DNA from: Sphingobacterium sp. HMA12 | GTDB taxonomy: Bacteria > Bacteroidota > Bacteroidia > Sphingobacteriales > Sphingobacteriaceae | NCBI RefSeq assembly: GCF_002933815.1 | Contig: NZ_BEYR01000001.1 | Coordinates: 2,535,765-2,599,764, forward strand | Direction: 5' to 3' | DNA length: 64,000 bases | Shown here: in pieces, positions 28,485 through 35,855 of the stretch | How the letters are laid out: every line of letters begins with the position of its first letter | How positions within the stretch are numbered: position 1 is the stretch's first letter | The notes under the pieces: model-generated | Told to the model about the DNA's origin: nothing | Seen by the model: the letters and a program-made list of their open reading frames with translations, nothing else | Databases searched by the model: none | Made by a program: the position numbers and the translations under genes

Positions 28485-28925
28485 TTACATTACCGAAATT
28501 GGATGAAGAACAGGATTCTTTAGTTTCCGTAATGCTTTCCCTACATCGAAAAAATTACGTGTTTTATTCTGATAGCTATAATTAGCCGGTATCTTGATTT
28601 CGTTTACACCCGCCCCTCGCAGGTAATGGTGTAAATAACTGGCGTTATCGGTTCTTATAATATCCGCATAAATAGTCAGCTTACGGTTCTTAAATCGTTG
28701 GCATATTCTTTCACATGCTTTCAAAAAAGCATCAGACTGAAGTTGATCGAGTTGATCTTCCACTCCAATGCCTATTAGTTCGCTCGCGGATGTACTACTT
28801 TTATTACCATAAACAAGAATTACATCAACTTCTTCAGCGGATGACGATTCAATACTCTGCCTTACAAAATAGAGTGAATCAACAGTGAAATCACTTGGGA
28901 TTAATATGCGTGTCATTTTGGCCAT
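28485..28925 (-). CDS. Usp-like (HUP fold) protein, short paralogue
   Basis: A 146-residue protein homologous along its length to the long paralogue at 23983-24501, with the shared stretches RILIPSDFTVDSLYFV, VILVYGNKSSTSASELIG and NASYLHHYLRGAGVNEIKIP. No UspA-type ATP-binding glycine motif is seen. The ATG at 28925 is chosen because it lies 12 nt behind the TAACTTTG box of module B and aligns with the paralogue; an upstream alternative start at 28955 would overlap that promoter. It is the first gene before the ABC/HlyD/TolC unit. Function unknown; a cytoplasmic stress or ligand-binding role is only a guess from the fold. Confidence 0.75.
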   Translation of the reverse strand: MAKMTRILIPSDFTVDSLYFVRQSIESSSAEEVDVILVYGNKSSTSASELIGIGVEDQLDQLQSDAFLKACERICQRFKNRKLTIYADIIRTDNASYLHHYLRGAGVNEIKIPANYSYQNKTRNFFDVGKALRKLKNPVLHPISVM

Positions 28926-28937
28926 ACTTCTTTTGGG

Positions 28938-29057
28938 CAAAGTTAGTCGGCACAAATGGCAACAGAATGAAGCTAAAATTAGCTTTTCATTAGAATTTTA
29001 ACAACTTATTAAAATGGAATTAAAAACAGCCTTCGGGCATTAAAATGCAATTAAAAT
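28938..29057 (-). promoter_or_regulatory. Control module B upstream of the short Usp-like gene
   Basis: The layout matches module A. ATTAAAAT-type boxes start at 29008, 29019, 29039 and 29050 (two pairs, 11-bp phasing). The 34-bp block at 28965-28998 is identical to module A and holds the palindrome at 28970-28985. CAAAGTTA (28938-28945) reads TAACTTTG on the minus strand. The palindrome-to-box spacing is 24 bp in both modules. The last box overlaps the stop codon of the sensor kinase. Confidence 0.75.
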
Positions 29058-30409
29058 CGAAGATAGGTAGGCAATTCAATCTCTACTGTAGTGCCTTCGC
29101 CCACGATGGAATTAACCTTTAACGTCCCACCATGAAGCTTAATAATATTTCTCGCCAGTGGTAGGCCAATACCGTATCCATCTATACCACTAGTATTGGA
29201 TGCCCTAAAATAAGGATCATAAATATATTCCAATTCTCTTGAAGGAATACCGATTCCCTGATCTTTTATCAGAATAAATACTTTATTATCCAATGCACCC
29301 AATGCGATATAAGCGGTCCTATTGGAAGAATACTTACAGGCATTGCTAATAATATTGGATAAGGCAAGCTGGAGTAAAATTGCATTTCCATTGACTTTGA
29401 GCCGCATACTATCATCAGGCAGCAGGCTAAAATCTGTTGTAATTTTAAATTTATCATTAATGGCTTTAACCGTCAGTTCGGCATCCATCACGATCTGATC
29501 TATACGAACAGGATTGAATGTTGTCGAATTGCTCACAAAGCCTGTACGGGCCAACAGTAAAAGTGCTTTCGTCTTTTTTTCCAGATGTTCGGCTGATTCG
29601 ATAATTTTAAGTAGTGTACGCTGGTATTCCTCGATGGTTCTTTCTTTGGAGAGAGCCAAATCAGCCTGTCCGATGATTGAAGTTAGGGGGGTATTCAATT
29701 CATGTGAAGCATTGCTGATAAAGTTTTTTTGGGTTTCAAATGACGTTTCCAGACGCGTCAACATGTTGTTAAATGTAAACGCCAGATCATGAAGTTCCCC
29801 CTTATATTTCTCCTCATCCAAGCGTTTATCCAGATTCTCAGAACCAATTTGCTGAACTTCTTTCATCATGGTCAGGATAGGTTTCAAAAATGAACGTTTC
29901 ATGAATACCGAAACCACCAAAATAAAGAGGATGCCTAAAATCAAACTGATAATAAGCAAATTACGAAGGTAGGCCAGATGGTGGGTATAAAAATAATTTT
30001 CGGCAGATGCGCCAATGATATAGTTCTTGTTGTTTTTTGAGAAGTATTTTGTCGAATAGAACTGGTGTCCCGCTTTAAAATTTGATGTTCCCGTCTTGTT
30101 AATTTTATCCCATAATTCGGAATGAAACCCCTGGCTTTGCAAAATCTTTCCATTTTTGTCAAATTCAACCAAAAATTCATGCTGATTGTTCAGATTCTCA
30201 ATAAAATCCAGGCTCCATTGGTCAGTTTGTGAAGCAGATTTACTATTGAGGAACTTTTCTGCAGCAATATTTCTCCGCAGATCCAGACGTTTATAGAAAT
30301 CCGTAAAAGCGAAATTTGTAATGGAGTAAAAGATAAAGCCTACGAAACAGCTTACATAAATAACTAATATTGCTATTAGGTAGATGAGTTTCCTATTGTA
30401 ATTATTCAT
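29051..30409 (-). CDS. Membrane sensor histidine kinase with HAMP domain
   Basis: A 452-residue kinase: membrane helix 1 (about 8-30), a periplasmic sensor domain of about 115 residues, helix 2 (about 148-168), HAMP (about 168-220), HisKA with H236 in SHELNTPLTS, and HATPase with N box NACKYSS and GYGIGLPLARN. The order is that of classical EnvZ/CusS-type kinases. It lies 29 nt behind the OmpR-type regulator, its obvious partner. The signal is unknown, but the neighbouring export genes and the boxes behind it suggest an envelope stress or a toxic small molecule. Confidence 0.92.
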   Translation of the reverse strand: MNNYNRKLIYLIAILVIYVSCFVGFIFYSITNFAFTDFYKRLDLRRNIAAEKFLNSKSASQTDQWSLDFIENLNNQHEFLVEFDKNGKILQSQGFHSELWDKINKTGTSNFKAGHQFYSTKYFSKNNKNYIIGASAENYFYTHHLAYLRNLLIISLILGILFILVVSVFMKRSFLKPILTMMKEVQQIGSENLDKRLDEEKYKGELHDLAFTFNNMLTRLETSFETQKNFISNASHELNTPLTSIIGQADLALSKERTIEEYQRTLLKIIESAEHLEKKTKALLLLARTGFVSNSTTFNPVRIDQIVMDAELTVKAINDKFKITTDFSLLPDDSMRLKVNGNAILLQLALSNIISNACKYSSNRTAYIALGALDNKVFILIKDQGIGIPSRELEYIYDPYFRASNTSGIDGYGIGLPLARNIIKLHGGTLKVNSIVGEGTTVEIELPTYLRF

Positions 30410-30438
30410 TTTTAACCTATTCTATCGCCTTAATCAAT

Positions 30439-31164
30439 TTAGTCTTCAATTTTTAACACATAGCCCATTCCGATAACGGTATGGATCGCTTTTTTGCTGG
30501 TTACCTTCTCGATTTTCTTCCGTAGGTAATTCACATAGACATCCACGACGTTCGATCCGATATCAAAATTGATTCCCCATATTTTATCCAGCAACTCAAT
30601 ACGTTCAAATACTTTCTTGGGACTTTGGATGAATAGTAGAAGTAACCGATATTCGGTGCTTGTCAAGTTCAGCTCCTGCCCTTCGCAATAGGCAATTTTT
30701 TTGTAATCATCAATCGTTAGGAATCCATAATTGAAGGTATCTTTCGGAGGTTGTGCTTCGCGTTGTGTTGCCTGAACGATGGATTGCTGTCTACGGATCA
30801 ACGAACGTATTCTGGCTTTAAGTTCGATAAGTTTAAATGGTTTGGAAAGATAGTCGTCGGCGCCATTATCAAGTCCAAGAACTACATTTTCAGGCGTCCC
30901 AAGTGCGGTTAACATCATGACTGGCAAATCGGTGTACCCCCATTGGCGAATCTGTTTACAGATATCAAGTCCATTCGTACCTGGCAAAAGAATATCCAAC
31001 AGAACAAGAGAAACATCTTGTTTGGCCAATAATTGTTCAAGTCCTTCTGAGCGTCCAAGATGAATGACCTTATAACCTTCTTCGCCCAATCCCTGAATGA
31101 TCAAATCTGCAACGTCCTGCTCGTCTTCGACCAAAATAATTTTTTGCTCCTCCATATTCATCAT
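30439..31164 (-). CDS. OmpR-family response regulator
   Basis: A 241-residue regulator with a receiver domain (about 7-122: acidic pair E13-D14, phosphoacceptor D57 in LLDILLPG, Thr in LTALGT, Lys in LSKPFK) and an OmpR-type winged helix (about 145-240, with LTSTEYRLLLLF, GSNVVDVYVNYLRKKI and VIGMGYVLK). It heads the gene train and precedes its sensor kinase by 29 nt. OmpR-type regulators bind tandem half-sites about 10-11 bp apart. The ATTAAAAT pairs in modules A and B are therefore its likely targets (inference). Confidence 0.93.
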   Translation of the reverse strand: MMNMEEQKIILVEDEQDVADLIIQGLGEEGYKVIHLGRSEGLEQLLAKQDVSLVLLDILLPGTNGLDICKQIRQWGYTDLPVMMLTALGTPENVVLGLDNGADDYLSKPFKLIELKARIRSLIRRQQSIVQATQREAQPPKDTFNYGFLTIDDYKKIAYCEGQELNLTSTEYRLLLLFIQSPKKVFERIELLDKIWGINFDIGSNVVDVYVNYLRKKIEKVTSKKAIHTVIGMGYVLKIED

Positions 31165-31498
31165 AATCTATATTTCCTGTTATCGCTCCTCATCCAAACC
31201 ATAAAAATACTGTTTTGATACTACAGACACAAATCTCTTAGCCGTGATAAAGGGCAGCAGGGCTTTATATATCAAAAGAAGTGATTGTTTCCACAATCAG
31301 CACATCATAAAGCAGGAATAAAAATTGAAAAACTATATTCGCATAACAAGTAAGATCGCAATTTACTTTACGGAATGATCTGACATGGCTCATTTTTATA
31401 CCTTAATCCATGGATGGTTTATCGGCTATTAGACGTAATCCCACTCCTATGTATATGACGGTCAGAGCTACGTTATAAGATTATTCCGCTGAGCTCGC
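31165..31498. other. Gene-free gap upstream of the OmpR-type regulator
   Basis: These 334 bp should hold the promoter of the minus-strand regulator/kinase genes and the 3' end of the siderophore-reductase-type transcription unit's far neighbour. I see no ATTAAAAT pair, no clear TAnnTTTG box on the minus strand, no strong hairpin and no small gene. Confidence 0.5.
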
Positions 31499-32323
31499 TC
31501 ATGAATTGACTTCTTCGCTCTCCTTACGACGTTCGTTAGCAGATTTATCCTCTGCGACGCCTATTTTCCAATAAGAATAAGCATAGAGTTCTTCCCTTTT
31601 CCAGCCGAGATCCTTACGCAAATAGTTGCGTATCTCCCGAACGGTTGAAAATTCGGCAGCAACATAAGCAAACCGAGCTGTCTGCGGAAGGGATTTCATC
31701 TTCACCAGATCTGCAAGTAGACTTCCTTCTTGTGGTACTTCATTATGCAACCAGAGAAAGTCTATAGCTGCTTTTGTATATAATTTTTGTACATCTTCAC
31801 GACCATGAACTTCAACGATACATGTCCCTTTGGCGGATGCTGGTAGATTTTCCAATATAGCACCAAATACAGGAAGCGCTGTGGCATCCCCTACCAGTAA
31901 ATAATTATCGGCCTGCGGAAATAATTCTGTCTTACCGGCTTTCATCAGGACTCCCAATACATCCCCTGTTTTGGCACCTATTGCCCAGGCTGACGCCGGT
32001 CCCTCATCCCCATGTGCTACAAAATCTATCCAAATTTCATTACGCCGAAGATCAATACCGCGATGGGTATAGGTTCGTACTGTCGGTCGAACGTCATCGT
32101 CCATGGGTTTCCATTGCCCCTTTTCAAAATCAAACTCCGGAAAATATACTTTATTTAATCCGGGGGGAGGAATCATAATCTTATTATTAACTCCGATGGT
32201 GGTGTCCGCAATTTCCAAAACACCATCTCCGGTCAAATAAATTCGGATGTAGTGCGGAGTCAGGTATTCTTTTCGGCTGACTCTCAATTCTGCTTGTATA
32301 ATTTTCATCTCAGCTCTGCCCAT
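31499..32323 (-). CDS. Siderophore-interacting protein (ferric-siderophore reductase, FAD-binding)
   Basis: A 274-residue cytoplasmic flavoprotein of the SIP/ViuB family, which reduces imported ferric siderophores with NAD(P)H to release iron. The FAD-binding motif RTYTHR (about 82-87), DFVAHGDEGPASAWA (about 99-113) and the NAD(P)H-domain motif GDATALPV (about 143-150) are clear, and the C-terminal YAYSYWKIG is the usual family ending. A second ATG 15 nt downstream could also start the protein. It lies 47 nt after the AraC-type regulator on the same strand and probably shares its iron-controlled promoter. Confidence 0.9.
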   Translation of the reverse strand: MGRAEMKIIQAELRVSRKEYLTPHYIRIYLTGDGVLEIADTTIGVNNKIMIPPPGLNKVYFPEFDFEKGQWKPMDDDVRPTVRTYTHRGIDLRRNEIWIDFVAHGDEGPASAWAIGAKTGDVLGVLMKAGKTELFPQADNYLLVGDATALPVFGAILENLPASAKGTCIVEVHGREDVQKLYTKAAIDFLWLHNEVPQEGSLLADLVKMKSLPQTARFAYVAAEFSTVREIRNYLRKDLGWKREELYAYSYWKIGVAEDKSANERRKESEEVNS

Positions 32324-32370
32324 AGCGGTATAAATTTAAGGGTAATCAAGGGACTATTAATATAACTGTA

Positions 32371-33363
32371 TTAGCTTTTCAATTTGCTTGGGGGGAATCC
32401 AAATTTTCGTCTAAAAGCACCTGAAAAATGTCGTTGATTTTTATACCCAACAGCATCAGACACTTCACCAATGGTCATGTTTTTGTCTAGGATGAGTTTT
32501 TTTGCATGTTCCATTTTTGCATCATTCCAAAAACCAAAAACTGTCGTACCAAAAAGCTCTTTAAATCCTTTCTTTAATGTAAACTCATTTGTCCCGACCA
32601 GATGTGCCAGGTTGACAAGTGTATTATTTGAGTCCATATTATGCAGTAAAAATTCACGGACCGCATAGATTTTATCGACATCAGACTTTCTAAGCTTCGT
32701 GTTCGAAATGGTATTTTGCGCCAACTGTTCCAATTGAAGCAGCAATAATTCCATGATTCTTGCTTCGAGGTATATTTTTTTAAAAATACCCTTTCGCTCA
32801 CAGTTGACTATACTATCGATAATATCGTACATTTCATGGGTAATCCTTCTATTAACATCTGTCAACAGACCTGATTTCTTTTTTTCAATAGTGTTCCTAA
32901 AATCACTAAACAGGATGGAGTTGTCTGGCAGAAATTTCTTAAAAAAATCTGGCGACAAGTTTATCTCACATATTTGAAACTCGTTACTCTCCCATTGCAT
33001 CCGACCGCATATTGAATTGCCGTAGAGAATGTTATGCTGATACGTTTCAAAATTTATGGTCGCAGGCAACGTTTCTCCGGTGGCCTGACTCTTCCCTTTC
33101 ATGGCAAAATGCATCTCCACAGTCTCAAAATCACTTTCAAAACGAAATAGTATGCGTTCATATAAATTTGCATGGCCATAGCCTATATGAATTCCGTCAA
33201 AAAAAATCTCCTTGTAATAACCTCTACCGAATGATGTACCCAAATGTGTCGTGCACTCCTGAATACCGTCATCGATAGCAAAGAATGTCTGTGGATAGTT
33301 TCTTTCCAACAACAAACTTGCCGAATCAATATCATAAAGTCTTAATCCCATTCCATATTTCAT
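32371..33363 (-). CDS. AraC-family transcriptional regulator (PchR-like)
   Basis: A 330-residue regulator with an unassigned N-terminal ligand-type domain (1-215) and an AraC DNA-binding domain at the C-terminus (about 230-330), with LAHLVGTNEFTLKKGFKELFG and VSDAVGYKNQRHFSGAFRRKFGFPPS. The length and layout match PchR/YbtA-type activators that respond to ferric siderophores. The next gene is a siderophore-reductase-type protein and a Fur-like box lies in its promoter, so iron control is likely. It is transcribed divergently from the decayed ABC fragment. Confidence 0.85.
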   Translation of the reverse strand: MKYGMGLRLYDIDSASLLLERNYPQTFFAIDDGIQECTTHLGTSFGRGYYKEIFFDGIHIGYGHANLYERILFRFESDFETVEMHFAMKGKSQATGETLPATINFETYQHNILYGNSICGRMQWESNEFQICEINLSPDFFKKFLPDNSILFSDFRNTIEKKKSGLLTDVNRRITHEMYDIIDSIVNCERKGIFKKIYLEARIMELLLLQLEQLAQNTISNTKLRKSDVDKIYAVREFLLHNMDSNNTLVNLAHLVGTNEFTLKKGFKELFGTTVFGFWNDAKMEHAKKLILDKNMTIGEVSDAVGYKNQRHFSGAFRRKFGFPPSKLKS

Positions 33364-33434
33364 TAAGTTTCAACTATTCCTTTTCACGGACTTTTTACTC
33401 CTCATTGTATACCCAACGATAGCACTTTACCTGT

Positions 33435-33477
33435 TATCTTTGGCTAAATTACAAATTTATTTAGAATGATTCTTAAT
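33435..33477. promoter_or_regulatory. Divergent promoter with Fur-like box
   Basis: ATTTAGAAT-G-ATTCTTAAT (33459-33477) is a 9-1-9 palindrome with one mismatch and resembles Fur boxes. Directly beside it CAAATTTA (33452-33459) reads TAAATTTG on the minus strand, a -7 box for the AraC-type gene, so the palindrome covers its spacer. On the plus strand TATCTTTG (33435-33442) could serve the divergent fragment. The core TTTAGAATGATT recurs at the promoter of the TonB-dependent receptor operon. Confidence 0.65.
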
Positions 33478-33497
33478 TATTTAATACCATTTGGCGT

Positions 33498-33815
33498 ATG
33501 CAAAAGAAAAATATCGATATGGAGCTGTCGTTAACAGATGACATCGACATGCACTTAATCCCGGATAGCATCTATAATAATATCAAAGTCGGTAATCCTC
33601 TGGCGAGTAAGCTTGATGTTATTTATGCGGCAGAGAAAGCGATGGTACTGGACTTTGCCTGGGAATTTCCTAAAGGCCTGGACACTTTTGTCGATGACGA
33701 ACGCCATCCACTTTCCGTCGAACAAAAGCAACAAATTAATTTAGCGCGCATATACCTGAAAAATGCACAAACTACGAGCTATGATGCCGATATTTCAAAT
33801 TCTGATATATTTTAA
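33498..33815 (+). CDS. Decayed ABC-transporter ATPase fragment
   Basis: A 105-residue reading frame that aligns by eye with the middle of an ABC-exporter nucleotide-binding domain. SIYNNIKVGNP matches the region after the Q loop. AAEKAMVLDFAWEFPKGLDT matches the helical subdomain, LSVEQKQQINLARIYLKNA an altered signature (normally LSGGQ), and YDADISNSD the Walker B/D-loop (normally LDEATSxLD) with the catalytic Glu replaced. Walker A, the start of the Q loop and the H loop are missing, and a stop codon lies in frame upstream. It cannot work as an ATPase. It is probably a remnant of a siderophore-type exporter next to the iron genes, or less likely a regulatory fragment. Confidence 0.6.
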   Translation: MQKKNIDMELSLTDDIDMHLIPDSIYNNIKVGNPLASKLDVIYAAEKAMVLDFAWEFPKGLDTFVDDERHPLSVEQKQQINLARIYLKNAQTTSYDADISNSDIF

Positions 33816-34136
33816 GAGTCGATCTATTATTAAGGTAAGGGAGGTATAGCGAAATGAGCGCCATGCTTTTTGAGCATTTCCTATAAATTAAAAACGTCTT
33901 TACATACAAGCTCATCCGAACTCGTTTATAAGTCTTCTTCAGTACCCATATAGTATGTTTAAAGTACATTGCGTTTTGTAACAAATTAGTACTTTATCTG
34001 TGCTTTATCCGTACTTAGCAAGTGCTATATCTCTACTGGTGAATTACCCTATCTAACAGATGATAATTTAATAATTATAAAAATATAAAAATAACTACAA
34101 AAACTAATCATTTATCAAAATAAGATAGTAAAATAT
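33816..34136. other. Gene-free AT-rich gap behind the ABC fragment
   Basis: Between the decayed ATPase fragment and the terminator of the betaine importer I see no gene and no continuation of the ATPase in any frame. The stretch is AT-rich, and only the terminator at its far end is recognisable. Confidence 0.5.
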
Positions 34137-34164
34137 AGCCCCATTTGAAGAGTCGAATGGGGCT
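34137..34164 (-). terminator. Terminator of the betaine/proline importer operon
   Basis: AGCCCCATT (34137-34145) pairs with AATGGGGCT (34156-34164) around a 10-nt loop. Read on the minus strand it is followed by ATATTTTACTATCTTATTTT-type T-rich sequence, and it lies 24 nt beyond the stop codon of the binding-protein gene. Confidence 0.7.
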
Positions 34165-34188
34165 AGGCAAAGCAAGTACACTTATAAA

Positions 34189-35025
34189 CTATTCCGGGAT
34201 TTTTAGCAGGGAACGGTGCTCCGCCAGCCAATTTCTGGCCGCATCAGCTTTATCTCTTTTTCCTTCCATTTGTACCAAGAGATCAGCCATCGTCCCCTCA
34301 TCAAAGTGGATGTGTGAAAAGAGATTTGCCAATTCCGGTTGATCTTCGCCAAAGTCTTTGCGTGCAAAGATTTTAATCTCTTCTGTACTTCCCAATGTCT
34401 TTTTAGGATCGTTTAAAAATTTCAATTTCATCTTACCAAACATCCAATGGGGCTGCCAACCCGCCACGACAATCCACCTATGATCCTTAATGGCATTTTG
34501 CAGCTCAGTAATCATCGCCACTGTGGATGAATTTATGTGTCTGTAATTTAATCCATAATCTTTAACAACCTGATCTACAGCCGCTGTAATCCCTGCGCCT
34601 TTTTCAATACCAATAATTCTATTATTGAACTCTGCTTCGTGCTCCTTCAATTGACCGATATCATCAATGGAAACATAATCGGGCACAACAAGACCATTGC
34701 GTGCGGAAGCATAACTGGTACCAATTTCCTTTAGATTTGGAAATTTCGCTACCTTAGCGCCATGTGTCAAAGGTAGCCAGACATCCATATAAAGATCTGT
34801 ATCACCATTATTCATAGAGGCCAAGATCATATCTGGGGTAGCACGCTGTATAACCACATGATACCCTTTCTCCTCCATGATCGCTTTGGCAATATAGGTC
34901 ATCGCAACACCCTCTGCCCAACCGTCAACCATCCCAATATGGATGATATTATTTTTCTTGCCACTATGACAGGCCGAAAACAAAAGCACGATTACACAGC
35001 ATACTAGTATCCTAATTTTCATCAT
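34189..35025 (-). CDS. proX: Glycine betaine/proline-type ABC importer, substrate-binding lipoprotein
   Basis: A 278-residue OpuAC/ProX-type binding protein. The lipobox FSAC places Cys19 as lipid anchor. IGMVDGWAEGVAMTYIAKAIMEEKGY (about 32-57) and DLYMDVWLPLTH (about 77-88) are characteristic of compatible-solute binders, and the aromatic residues in WAEG, VWLP and GWQPHWMF would build the ligand cage for quaternary ammonium groups. Its gene follows the permease by 3 nt and ends the operon before a hairpin terminator. It delivers glycine betaine, proline betaine or choline-like solutes; the exact one is not decidable here. Confidence 0.9.
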   Translation of the reverse strand: MMKIRILVCCVIVLLFSACHSGKKNNIIHIGMVDGWAEGVAMTYIAKAIMEEKGYHVVIQRATPDMILASMNNGDTDLYMDVWLPLTHGAKVAKFPNLKEIGTSYASARNGLVVPDYVSIDDIGQLKEHEAEFNNRIIGIEKGAGITAAVDQVVKDYGLNYRHINSSTVAMITELQNAIKDHRWIVVAGWQPHWMFGKMKLKFLNDPKKTLGSTEEIKIFARKDFGEDQPELANLFSHIHFDEGTMADLLVQMEGKRDKADAARNWLAEHRSLLKIPE

Positions 35026-35028
35026 TAT

Positions 35029-35853
35029 TTATTTTTTATTTACAAAACCTTGTGTTATCCGGTCCAAAATAATTGCTAGAATCACCACGGATAGTCCACT
35101 TTCAAACCCAAGGCCTATGTCAAGATTATTGATTCCCTCAAGAACTCTTTCGCCCAAACCACCAGCAGCAATCATCCCCGCAATTACCACCATCGATAAC
35201 GATAGCAATATTGTCTGGTTGATCCCGGCAAGAATGGTTTTAGTTGCCAAAGGTAATTCGACCTTAAATAAAATCTGTCTATTTGTCGCTCCAAATGAAC
35301 GGGCAGCTTCAACAATATCTTTCGGAACCCCATCAATACCCAGAGTGGTCAGACGAACCGCCGGGGGCATGGCAAAAATGATGGTAGCAAAAGCGCCGGG
35401 TACTTTTCCGATGCTAAAAAACAACACCGCTGGTATTAAATAAACAAATGCGGGCATTGTCTGCATTAAATCCAATAAAGGTCGGATAATCTTTGCGGCA
35501 AGCTTATTTTTGGCCGCCCATATCCCCAGCGGTACGGAAATAAGTAATGCGGTCACCGTCGCCACCAGTACCAAAGCCAATGTTTCCATTGTTTCTGTCC
35601 AGAAACCCATCAGATAGATCAATGTCAATCCCAAGAATGTGGTCAGTGCAACGCCTCGGCCGGATTTCCACCAGGCCAATGCGGTAAAAAGTGCGATCAT
35701 CACAAAAAAAGGAGTCGCGATCAATAGCCATTCAAGACCCAGAATAGATGTATTTCCGGTGTTTTTGATCAGATCAAAAAACGGTTTCAGATTGTCTGTC
35801 AACCAATTGACCGCTATGGTTATATATTGTCCTATGTCGATTATTTTATTCAT
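35029..35853 (-). CDS. proW: Glycine betaine/proline-type ABC importer, permease
   Basis: A 274-residue inner-membrane permease with about six helices. The EAA-type cytoplasmic loop reads EAARSFGATNRQILFKVELPLA (about 180-201), which docks the ATPase, and QTMPAFVYLIPAVLFFSIGKVPG is typical of ProW/OpuAB. The N-terminal extension before the first helix is short, as in OpuAB. It lies 2 nt downstream of the ATPase gene and 3 nt upstream of the binding-protein gene, so the three are translated from one mRNA. Confidence 0.92.
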   Translation of the reverse strand: MNKIIDIGQYITIAVNWLTDNLKPFFDLIKNTGNTSILGLEWLLIATPFFVMIALFTALAWWKSGRGVALTTFLGLTLIYLMGFWTETMETLALVLVATVTALLISVPLGIWAAKNKLAAKIIRPLLDLMQTMPAFVYLIPAVLFFSIGKVPGAFATIIFAMPPAVRLTTLGIDGVPKDIVEAARSFGATNRQILFKVELPLATKTILAGINQTILLSLSMVVIAGMIAAGGLGERVLEGINNLDIGLGFESGLSVVILAIILDRITQGFVNKK

Positions 35854-35855
35854 AT

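Noticed and set aside
28965..28998. The 34-bp block shared with 24546-24579 as an insertion-sequence end or mobile repeat
   Set aside because: There is no transposase, no target duplication and only two copies in the window, both at the same distance from a -7 box; a control element explains it better.
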